Assembly (NCBI GenBank): GCA_964019425.1 | Contig: OZ025851.1 | Location: 124,001-188,000 of the forward strand | DNA: 64,000 nt | Reading direction: 5' to 3' | Source: Flectonema sp. DT1601 | Lineage: Eukaryota; Euglenozoa; Diplonemea; Diplonemida; Diplonemidae | Shown here: piece by piece, positions 55,096 to 64,000 of the stretch | Layout: every line of letters starts with the position of its first letter | How positions within the stretch are numbered: the first letter of the stretch is position 1 | Translations under genes and position numbers: made by a program | The notes under the pieces: model-generated | Told to the model about the DNA's origin: nothing | Database searches by the model: none | What the model saw: the letters and a program-made list of their open reading frames with translations, nothing else

Positions 55096-56052
55096 TCACA
55101 TAAAAGCAACTGTAACAAGAGCCAATACCCACATGAGTGGAGTAAGCAGCCCAGCACCGTTAGAAAGAAGAAGAGGATACCTCACAGCAAACATATCAAA
55201 AGGCATGAACTTTAATGTATCCCTAAGAACAGTATCAGTATTAATAATGTCACACATACGAAACATAGTGTAATTCGAGGCAGCGAAAGCTCGGTATGAT
55301 GTAAGACCCTCCATACCAGCAACACATTGACCGTTAACAGGAAGGTGTGTTGTCGGAATTTGTAGTGCTGTTCCGAGGAATGTTTTTGGTATTAAACATT
55401 CAGAGTCACTGAATGGTCTATTCCCAATATGTAGATAGTTTTCTGAGTCACATGACCAGTCAGTTCGAATGTATTCAGGAGCGCATGCATTATCTCCATG
55501 ATAGAGGACACCACACTCTCCAAGGTTAACTATGACTGGTTGTGGACATGAGGCTGACGTCACCGGTTGACCAGTTCTCTCAAAACCATTCAACGGAACA
55601 GATATTCTGTCTGTAGTAGTGCTGACACATTGTGATCTCATCCATGAGTATATTTGAATGTAAGATTCGATGCTGCTTTCTTGTAACCCACACAGAAACT
55701 TACTGTATTCTTTATTGTGTTGAATAAACTTAACGTGAAAGTCTGCTACGGTTTGACAAGTTGGATTTTCAGAAGCGACTACTGTTTCGATTGGATTGAA
55801 ACTACAAAGAGAATCATTATGGATTCCAATATCAACGTATCCTGTTAGCTTGCAATGATATTGAGTGGTCGATGACATCATAACGTATCTAATAGTCCCC
55901 TTTGATGAAGTTCCTAAAGGACAACACGATCCGGGTTTACAAATTTTCATCAAAGGAGTCCCCACACACTCTGCTGAAGAGTACACTTGCATAACATCAC
56001 CACTCTGAGCCTGTACAATGGCAATCAATACAGCGATAACAAGTGAACGCAT
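55096..56052 (-). CDS. Secreted Cys-rich protein with probable GPI anchor, paralogue 2
   Basis: One exon, 318 residues, TGA stop. Signal peptide MRSLVIAVLIAIVQAQ, a Cys-rich body aligned throughout with paralogue 1 (CCPLG versus CCFLG, NPTCQTVADFHVKF, CAPEYIRTDWSC, NGQCV, SYRA) and a C-terminal hydrophobic segment (LLTPLMWVLALVTVAFM) preceded by Ser-Asn-Gly, a plausible omega site. The identical signal-peptide start MRSL suggests the duplication included the 5' end. An AAAG acceptor-like site lies about 10 nt before the ATG. The function is unknown. Confidence 0.86.
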   Translation of the reverse strand: MRSLVIAVLIAIVQAQSGDVMQVYSSAECVGTPLMKICKPGSCCPLGTSSKGTIRYVMMSSTTQYHCKLTGYVDIGIHNDSLCSFNPIETVVASENPTCQTVADFHVKFIQHNKEYSKFLCGLQESSIESYIQIYSWMRSQCVSTTTDRISVPLNGFERTGQPVTSASCPQPVIVNLGECGVLYHGDNACAPEYIRTDWSCDSENYLHIGNRPFSDSECLIPKTFLGTALQIPTTHLPVNGQCVAGMEGLTSYRAFAASNYTMFRMCDIINTDTVLRDTLKFMPFDMFAVRYPLLLSNGAGLLTPLMWVLALVTVAFM

Positions 56053-56533
56053 TTTTTAAACTTTAAAAAAAAAAAAAAAAAGGTTAAAAAACTGAAAAGA
56101 AAAAATTGATATTTTTTTTAGTTCAACAGACTACTATTAAAGACTTCACACGCATCATTACTTCTGTGAGAAAAACAATGAAAAATAATCACTCGACCCT
56201 CCAAATATCTAAACATCAGACATAACGACAGGAGTGTTTTTTTTTTTTATCGACCAGGCTAATACCAGTCTCTCCCGAGAAACAAAAAAAAAAAATGGAA
56301 TTATCTATAAAAAAGTAAGAAGAAAAAAAAAAAAAAAGAAATGAGGTACAACAATAATATAAAAAAAAAACCTTCCTTTTTTTTTTTTTTTTTTTAACAA
56401 GTAGAAGTCTGAGAGATACATTGCCATCAACATCAATGTCAACAACATTAGCTCAAAGGTGGGGGAAAAGTGATTCTAATCTAAGTGGGGGTAAAACTTA
56501 TCATTAAGAAAGTATCTACAGGGCTGTTTTTAG
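56053..56533. other. Spacer, no recognised gene
   Basis: Homopolymer-rich (A near 56064-56080, T near 56377-56394). Nothing else is seen. Confidence 0.5.
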
Positions 56534-58288
56534 TTATATTCTCAAAGTCAGCTTGGAACGTTTTGTCGTTGCTGAGGTTGTAGTCGAAGAAGGTTTTGGT
56601 CTTTTAATCGATTGTTCTGAAGGAGAAATAACGACTGGGCGTCTCTTAACTTTCTGACTTGGAGGAGCAGTACTCTTAGCTCTGACGGGAGTCTGTTCCG
56701 ATGAAGAATCCGTGTCGTATTCTCCTTCACGTTGCGGGACAGTAGAAAGAGCTCTGCACCTAACAGTGGCTAAAGAGTATCTGTTCATATCGTCAGAAAT
56801 TAGTCGAAGGTTTTCCTGTCCCTTGACTCGTTGTAAAAGGTTAAATGCTTTCCTCTTTTTGTCTTTGTCGTTTTCCATTTTTCTCAGCATTCTTTTACAT
56901 TTTGTCTTCCAATCAATAACTTCTTCATTCAGACGTGCATTGTCCTTTTTGAGACCTTCTTTGCGTTGAATGAGAGATTCTGTTGTAGATTTCTGATCCT
57001 CCACATCTGCCTCGATTGATATTATTTTCTTTTCTAATTTTTTGCAATCACTCTCAGCTTTTCTAAACTTTGTTCTTATCGCTGAGAGTTCGTTTGCTTG
57101 CGATCTAACTTTCGAAGTGAGCTTCTCTTCTCGTTTCGTACCAGCTAACTTTTGCTTTTGTAATTTAGCTGCTTCGTCTGTTGCTATTTTTAGATCATTT
57201 TTCAAGTTGGAGAGTTCCTCAGTGAGGTTTTCAATGTCTTCGTAGTTTTCTACTGGCGATGATTTCTGATTCTCAAATTCTTTAAGAGTTTCTCTCAGTT
57301 TGGATCTCTCTTCAGATATTTTAGTGATGTTCATAACAGAGTCTGACAGCTTTCGTTCCAAAGAAGTAATTTTACTTTGTAATGTTTTAATCTCTTTCTT
57401 TGATGTATCTGTGATACTGGTTTTGTCATTGAGATCGGCAACAGTGGTTTTCAACAATCGATTCTCTGACTGTAAAGTAGTGATCGCATTGTTGTTTTCT
57501 TGTTGCAATATAAGAGCATGGTTAACGTCCGACTGTAGTTTATTATTTTCAGATGTTAAATTTTCAACTTGAGTCTGAAGAGATGTTGACTGATCTCCTG
57601 TTAACAATGTTGAATCGAATAAATTTCTTTCAGCAGCAGCTTCTTCTTTAAGACAAACAATCTCTTCACGAAGAGACTGGACCACATCCGACTGATCAGT
57701 TGAGCTCAGTAGCATCTGTTGACGTAAAGGTTCAACTTGTGCTTTTAATGAAACTATTTCCATGTTAAGATTCGAGTTGATATCTTTACTTTTCTCTAAC
57801 TCTCTTTTAATGGAACACATGTCAGTAGACGAATCTGTTTTTGATGAAACAAGCTTCAACTTTGAACGAAGAAGAGAAACCTCTTCCTGCAAAGGAACAA
57901 TCTGATTTTCTAATTGGTTATTGCGAGATACGATTTCAGTGTGAATATTGTTATCAGTTGTAGTGGTTGATGATGTCAGTCGTAGCTCTGAAATCTGTTT
58001 GAGTAGGTCTCTCTTTTCTTTCTCTAATTCATCACAAAGCATGTCAGCATCTTCTACCTGAGTTCGTAATTCCGAAATTATATTTCCATCTTTCACTGAT
58101 CCTTCCAATGTCTTCGCTCGTTCTTCTAATTTTGACTTCGCAGATTCCAATTCCAAAACCTCCGCATGCCATCTCTCGTCTGATTCATCGTATTCTTTTT
58201 GAAGATTTTGAAAATCTCTTTTTAATATTTCCTCACGTTCATCTCTATCGATCATAAGTATGTTAAATTCGTCTTCAGTCATTACCAT
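56534..58288 (-). CDS. Long coiled-coil protein with basic nuclear-type tail
   Basis: One exon of 584 residues starting MVMTEDEFNIL. From about residue 15 to 490 it is nearly continuous heptad coiled coil (many LExE/KxxL units), with Ser/Thr-rich breaks near 110 and 160. The C-terminal 95 residues are Pro/Ser/Thr-rich with basic clusters (KVKRRPVV, SIKRPKPSS, TTKRSKLTLRI), which resemble nuclear localisation signals or cyclin-kinase sites. No motor or other domain is present. Plausible roles are chromosome, kinetochore or spindle structure, or ciliary scaffolding; I cannot decide between them. Confidence 0.82.
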   Translation of the reverse strand: MVMTEDEFNILMIDRDEREEILKRDFQNLQKEYDESDERWHAEVLELESAKSKLEERAKTLEGSVKDGNIISELRTQVEDADMLCDELEKEKRDLLKQISELRLTSSTTTTDNNIHTEIVSRNNQLENQIVPLQEEVSLLRSKLKLVSSKTDSSTDMCSIKRELEKSKDINSNLNMEIVSLKAQVEPLRQQMLLSSTDQSDVVQSLREEIVCLKEEAAAERNLFDSTLLTGDQSTSLQTQVENLTSENNKLQSDVNHALILQQENNNAITTLQSENRLLKTTVADLNDKTSITDTSKKEIKTLQSKITSLERKLSDSVMNITKISEERSKLRETLKEFENQKSSPVENYEDIENLTEELSNLKNDLKIATDEAAKLQKQKLAGTKREEKLTSKVRSQANELSAIRTKFRKAESDCKKLEKKIISIEADVEDQKSTTESLIQRKEGLKKDNARLNEEVIDWKTKCKRMLRKMENDKDKKRKAFNLLQRVKGQENLRLISDDMNRYSLATVRCRALSTVPQREGEYDTDSSSEQTPVRAKSTAPPSQKVKRRPVVISPSEQSIKRPKPSSTTTSATTKRSKLTLRI

Positions 58289-58785
58289 TGTTAATGTGGT
58301 TGTGTCTATCCCCGTGTCTCTGTTAAGGGATCGTAAAAATGGTAAATGAGAAAAAAAAGAAAAGTGTATTTCTTAAAACCAAAAACAAGACGAAGTTGTA
58401 TCGCACGAGGTGACTGCACAAGTACATCAACTCTTACCTGTTGTTCCTCTTGTCGGTGTGTCTTATTTTGATTGATATTTCATTTCCAGATCGTATATTT
58501 TATTATTCGTTCCACAGCAAAACAAACCGACAGTGTTCCCATCCGCCCATGTCTATGTTTTAGCTCCCATGGTGTTTACCCGCACGATCTAAAAAAACCA
58601 TATTCACACTCACCTGTAGAACTGTGTTAACGCCACAAAGTTAAATTTATATATCAACCATAAAATTGCAACAGTTTTTTTTTTTTTTTTTTTTTTTTTT
58701 TTCTTCGCTGCTATGAATCGGGTGCGGGAAAGTGAATTGGGGGCAGGGGACAGGAATCGGGAGATGGAATAAAGACGCGAAAAAG

Positions 58786-58816
<31 letters not shown>

Positions 58817-59057
58817 CCTTCTACTCACAAGAACAAAGTAAGCTACTAATAACAGGGGGAATTGCGAGGGTGACGTAGTACTGATCTATTTCAATGCGTT
58901 TTTATTTGGCATATTCATTTTGCCTGTCTTTTTTTTTTTTTTTTTTTTTTTTTTTTGTCTTTTTCGATGCACGATGAGATTTCCGTGTTATCATTATTTT
59001 CTTCATTCGATTCTTTTTTTTTTTTTTTTTTCCTCTTTTTGTGTAGGCAAGAATAGA

Positions 59058-59099
<42 letters not shown>

Positions 59100-61722
59100 C
59101 CCTCTTTATATTTTTCACCATCGACAAAATTAACAGAAGACGGTATCGTTGAAAACCCGAACCACATTGCACATGATAGCTGGAGCAGCATAGAAAAAGC
59201 AGAGATACAAAAAAAAAAAAGAAGAAAAAAAAAGAAAAAAAAAGTCAACTCTAAAATTGTGGACGAAGACATAAAAACTGAATCAAGGGGGGTGTGGAGA
59301 GAAATACAAAAACAAAAACAAAAGGGACAGTATGAAATAAAAGTAGGAAAAAAAATTAAAAACCACGAAAGTATGTGGTCAAATGTTTAACTGCTGACAC
59401 TCGCAGCCCGCTCGATGAAGTAGGGGTCGAATACTGCTAAGAAGCATGGATTGCATCACCTAGCGCTAAGCAATGTTCGCCCCAAGAGCTTACTTCCCCT
59501 TCTTATATTATGATGAGGGCCTCGCGTTCACCCAATTTCAGTTTTTGACATGGCGGTCACGAACTGCATCAGTGAACGAATACATTGACTTGCCTCTGCT
59601 TAATAATTACTTGTTTCACAGCCTCTCTTTTCCCCCCCTTCCCTCCCCCCTCTAAAAACCGAAGCAGTAACACATCACTCAAGTAGCGGAAACGAGTGCT
59701 ATCTGCTTCTTCTTAGAAGTAAAGGTAATTTTCCGGTTGTTTCAAGTATGAAACACAGGAAGGGAAAAGAAGCGGAGAAGTAAAAATATTTTTAAAAAAA
59801 ATTAAAAAAAAAGAGAGAGAAGTTTTTTTTTAAGAATAACGGGAAAAATAAATTGAGAAAAGAAAAGAAAAGAAGGGAAAAGTGCAAAAGAAGGCTATTG
59901 CTCGATAAGTTGGTTCCTTTTGGAGGAAGTGATTGCCATGTTAAAAGAGAGTCGACAGTCTACGGTAAAGAAACACTTGGAAATAAAATGGGTAAATTTT
60001 CAAGTTTTTCACACAAGATGCCCACCGAAACAAATCTTATTTTGTGTTTTCTTTTATTCTCTTAGCAGAAGAAGTGTCGCAAACCACGTGCTTTACGGTA
60101 AGTGACACATGGGAAAGAGAGAATAGAGCCAGTCGCAATGACGCCAAGCCCGCCGCAGCGACTTTTCGCTTGTGCAAGATTTACCGACAATAATGCGAGG
60201 AGGCCCGTGCATACTTTTTAGGTAGTCCAAGCGTCTGTTTTTTTTCTCTCATGATTTTGGTTTCCTCCTGCTTTCACTCGGACGTGCGTTAGGACCTCCC
60301 TTGCAAAAAGAAATTAAAAATTTCATCAAAATAGTATATAGTCAAGAATGAAAAAAAAGTCCGTTCCAATCTCGCTCTCTCTTGAAAAGGATTAGGCTTT
60401 TTACGCAAAGAAAAAAAATATAAAGGAGAACAAAAAAAAAAAAAAAAAAAAACACAAACTGAGAAACTGATTATCCAATAGCAGTAGGAAGGGAACCCCC
60501 AAGAATATAAAAAAAAGGGGCATGACTACATGAAAAAGCGGGAACAGTTGTACTGAAACAGCTGGAAGACAAGGTGCTCTAGCGTCATGATAAAAAGACA
60601 GAAAATAATGGCCTCAAAGGGAGGGTACGGCAAAGGGCTCTTATGAACGTATACCATATGATTTGTTCTGCTTTCTTTCTTTTTTTCTGTTTTTTTGTTT
60701 TTTTTTTTTCCCCTCCGTCTTTTTTTTTTTTCTTTTCGTTTTTTCTGACAATCTGTATCTAACTATTATTATTTTTTTTTTTTTTCCTGCTTTCGTTTTT
60801 TTTTTTTTTTCTTTTCTATTCCACAAATTCGTCCACAGTTTTTTTTTTTTTTTCCTTCATTTTTTTTTTTTTTTTTTTTTTCAAACAAGACCTAACATAG
60901 CGGATTAAGAAAGGAAAAAGAAAAAAAAGCGGGAAGAAAGCAAAAAAAAAAACAAGTTGCCATTCTCAGCAAACACAAAATGCAAATGTCTGCCAATGGA
61001 TTGACTACAGTAAAAGAACTTATTTGCCTTCCTCAGAAGACAGAACCTCTAACAGTCACGCGTACATACCACGAAAACGGATTAACTGAAACAGGAAGAT
61101 AAGGAAAAAATAAAACACTGGTGAGTTCAAAACCAACAACGAGTTGTTGGTGGAAAAATACATAACATGCACTCACCGTTCTGTTCATTACTCCACAGGA
61201 GGATGAACTAGTTTTTTGAACCTACTTATTATTATTTTTTTTTTTTTTTTTTGAAACATTCCTCACCTGTGTTTTTCTTTGGAAAAAAAAAAAACTTTTT
61301 TTTTTTAAATTCGAAAATACTTAGTATCGCACTGGAATCTGCAGTGATTGAGAGGTTCACACTATGTTATATTACTGTTTAAGGTAATAAAAAAAAAAAA
61401 AAGAAGGCAAACAAATAGGTAATCAGAATAAATAAAAATACATATAAAAAGAAAATTTAAAAAAAAAATACAAATATGGGCGAGAAACGGAAAAGAAAAA
61501 AAGAAAAAAACAACTACATCAGAAAGTAAAACTTCCTGGAAGGGTTCAGACGAAAATTCAAGTGAAAAAAAAAAAAAGAGCTCTTGTGACTCTTACCTCA
61601 GGTATCATTACTCTCTTACACGTGTCAAAGTGTAACGTATTCTTTACGGGCTCTATATACCTGTGGTTCTATACTGATCGAGTCAGTGCTGCTGGTTGAT
61701 CTGTACGGAAAGTGTAGAGATC
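58289..61722. other. 3.4-kb gene-poor region
   Basis: Upstream of the coiled-coil gene. Very long T and A tracts (58677-58702, 58794-58816, 58928-58956, 59071-59099, 60742-60900 with several). The interval 60100-60240 is less AT-biased, with no recognised RNA family. No protein gene is supported. The last part, near 61560-61680, may hold alternative 3' exons of the NEK-like kinase. Confidence 0.5.
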
Positions 61723-63658
61723 TCACCTTCCTCCTCCTCCCATTGTCTGTTTCTGATGTAGTTGTAGTAACTGATGTTGAACATGTAAAATATCGGATTC
61801 ACCTAATCCTTTTAAATAATTATTCTGTGGCTGTGGATGCCTATGATGAACGTGATGCATTCCAGCAGCAGGTTGATGGTGTAGATGGTTGTGAGCGGGA
61901 TAGTTATTTCTCGCTTGATGCTGCGGTAGGTTTATTCCCCTTGCGGCATTTGGATCTGCAAATGCTGGAGCAGGAACCGTTGGCGATAAAGGACCACCGC
62001 CACTACCACCACTTCCATCATTTGCTACAACTGTTTGTTATTTTTATTTATTCTGAATACTATGACTCACCACTACCCACTCAGAAATAACAATTCATAC
62101 CTGGACTGCGAGGATGGTTAGGCCATCCACCAAGAGCACCATTGCGTAAGCGTGGGCTATTCGCGACAGGGGAGGTTGGCTGAGGAGTCTGCTTCGAACT
62201 GCTACTGGCCGTGTTTCCCCCATAAGTGCGATCCCAGTGCCCATGTGTATTATTATTATTGTTATTATTATTATTATTATTATTTGAACCTGAAGATCGA
62301 TATTGTGGTGTCGCCCCATGAACATTATTTAAAGACCCAGAAAGGTTACCAGTAGTAGTCCCGGCAACACGTGGGGAAGTTGGCGATGCAACTTTTCGAT
62401 CATTGAGTCTGTCATAGTGAGAAGCTAATGCTTTAACACCGTTGTTGGCGTTGTTCGCTGCTGCGAGTTGTTGCTGCTGTTGATTTTGTTGCTCAAGAAC
62501 AAGTTTGTGGATTTCACCATCGAGAGTCATTCTCTTCCTCTCGCGATCTGACTTTTCTTTCTCCCTATGAGTATATCTATGAGCTTGATGAGGAGGGGTT
62601 CGAGAACGATTATGACCAGTCTGATTGTGTTGATAAGCAGCTTGTGTAGGAGAGAATGTCTGATTATTTTGATTCTCCTGATTGTGATTATGAGCGTGTG
62701 CATGTTCTCTTGTTCGATGAGCTCCATAGTTGGCATCTCCCGCACGACCACTTTTCGCAACTTCGGCAGCTTTTTTAGCACCAGCAGCAAACAAAGGATG
62801 CGCTGCTAGTGTTTCTCGAAGTGCCGCTTCACCTGCTTCAAATTCACGTTGGTTAGATAGAGCACCAACCTCACCACCAGGATCAAGTTGTTGAAGAATC
62901 TCTCGTGCAGAGGGTCTGTCATCAGGCAGTTTTGACAGCATAGATGCCACTAACAGTGCTAATTTTTTAGAAAAGTTTTCCTTTAAAATACTGTTCATGA
63001 TCACCTGACTCATCTTTTCATTTCTCAAGACTTCGACATTCACTGGTAGCTGCTTGAAAGTCATCAGCTCCAATATAACAACTCCCAGGTTCCAAATATC
63101 AACCTTGTTAGAATACTGTTGGTTAAGCATTATTTCAGGAGCGAAGTAGAACGGAGTTCCAACAACAGTCTTATGTCCTTTTGGGGAATACGACGAAGAC
63201 AGACCGAAGTCACCTAATTTCAAAACACCCTTCGAATCAAATAATATATTGGCTGCCTTTATATCTCTGTGCCATAAGTCTTTTTCATGCATGTATTGTA
63301 AGCCTGATGCGACTTGGCAGATCCATGATACTAATTGTACCTCTTCAAAGCGTGATCTTTCTTGGACAGCTGTTTTAAACTTTGTGAAAAGGTCACCCCC
63401 AGAACAGTACTCCATGACAAGACATATCCAAGAACCGCTTTTACCAGAATGTTTAAAACTTTCAGTGAATGAAATAATATGCGGATGTATACAAGCTTTC
63501 ATTACTTCAATTTCCCGCTCTGCAAGCGTTGCGAATGTCGGATCAGAACAGTTGATCATTTTTAGAACTACAATCTCACCAGTGTCCTTTTTACGAACTT
63601 TATATACCTTCCCCTGTCCTCCTTCTCCCAGCTTATCGATCCTCTCAAACCTATCCAT
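61723..63658 (-). CDS. NEK-like Ser/Thr protein kinase with Asn/Gln/His-rich tail
   Basis: Exons 62101-63658 and 61723-62030 (70-nt intron) encode 621 residues. The kinase domain spans about 4-258: glycine loop LGEGGQGKVYKV, Lys in VVLKM, HRDIKAANILF, DFGLS and GTPFYFAPEI, all intact and closest to the NEK/NIMA family, which works in cell cycle and cilia. The tail is rich in His, Asn, Gln and Arg with a 12-Asn run and ends in a His-rich stretch and MGGGGR-TGA. The codons before the stop (AAG-GTGAGA) also form a donor, and a following open segment (YIEPVKNTLHFD) after a CCACAG acceptor could provide an alternative C-terminus. A GATCAG acceptor precedes the ATG by about 20 nt. Confidence 0.9.
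62247..62284. repeat. ATT microsatellite coding for poly-Asn
   Basis: (ATT)n with one interruption on the plus strand encodes 12 consecutive Asn in the NEK-like kinase tail. Confidence 0.9.
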
Positions 63659-64000
63659 TTGGTGTTTGAGAAGGTTTTTTTCTGATCAAAAAAGAAAAAA
63701 TGTTTGATTACTGTAAAAAATAACTAACAGTTGTCGCTACTGAGGATCGATGGATTCATAGTTTTAAGTAAAGAGCTTTTGAGAAAGAAATGAAGCTGAA
63801 AAAAGGGGGCAAACATCCTAAAAGTACTTTAAAAAGAAACAAAAGTCACACAAATATTGAAGTACCAGCAACTGAAGTAGAAATGTATTGCTGTTGGTTC
63901 TTTTTCTTCGATTAACTTTCAGTGTTTTCGGATTCGGTGTTTTGTTTAGTAGTGAACCGCAACAGTTTTTTAGCTAATCATAAAAACTATCTTTTGAAAG
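63659..64000. other. Leader and upstream flank of the NEK-like kinase
   Basis: Contains a T-rich GATCAG acceptor-like site and no recognisable gene up to the right window edge. Confidence 0.5.

Overview
The window is nuclear DNA of a single-celled, probably flagellated eukaryote. It carries farnesyltransferase beta, PCNA, proteasome beta5, RPB10, ribosomal protein uS11, a La-related protein and a ciliary CCDC96/CFAP184-type coiled-coil protein. Introns are mostly 64-130 nt (a few reach 200-306 nt), begin GTATGT/GTTTGT/GTGTGT and usually end in AACAG. Spacers and introns are packed with A or T homopolymers of 15-36 nt. TAA, TAG and TGA all serve as stops.

The main architectural fact is strand: every gene I can support, 27 of them from position 1 to 63,658, lies on the minus strand. 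Some neighbours are only 100-250 nt apart, and nearly every start codon follows, within about 2-40 nt, an AG that looks like a splice acceptor. Together this suggests polycistronic transcription with spliced-leader trans-splicing, as known in Euglenozoa. Because conventional cis-introns are also present, a diplonemid-like euglenozoan is my best guess. This is inference from architecture; no spliced-leader gene was seen.

Layout, given by plus-strand position (transcription runs right to left): 1-6.4 kb, a Cache-like receptor fragment, FNTB, a small Ala-rich protein and an ADP-ribosyltransferase-fold protein. 8.5-20.4 kb, a LARP4-like protein, a 73-aa protein, a Cys-rich polytopic membrane protein, an unknown protein, a PH-like protein and an EF-hand protein. 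20.8-28.3 kb, RPB10, a SelW/Rdx-type selenoprotein with an in-frame TGA, a membrane RING protein, a renalase-like flavoprotein, a small membrane protein and CFAP184. 29.7-36.7 kb, an ARM-PB1-kinase and three uS11 copies. 37.6-48 kb, a GC-rich triple beta-lactamase-like surface protein, PCNA, a Ubl-LRR protein and proteasome beta5. 49.4-63.7 kb, two related Cys-rich GPI-type proteins separated by 4.7 kb of gene-poor DNA, a coiled-coil protein and a NEK-like kinase.

The genes do not form one pathway; they are a mix of housekeeping, signalling and surface functions. The most notable items are the split selenoprotein gene, the same-strand architecture with acceptor sites before start codons, the beta-lactamase-fold protein lacking the catalytic serine in all three repeats, and the uS11 triplet with one intronless copy and signs of gene conversion. 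I saw no viral or retroelement remains, CRISPR arrays, rRNA genes or convincing tRNA genes.
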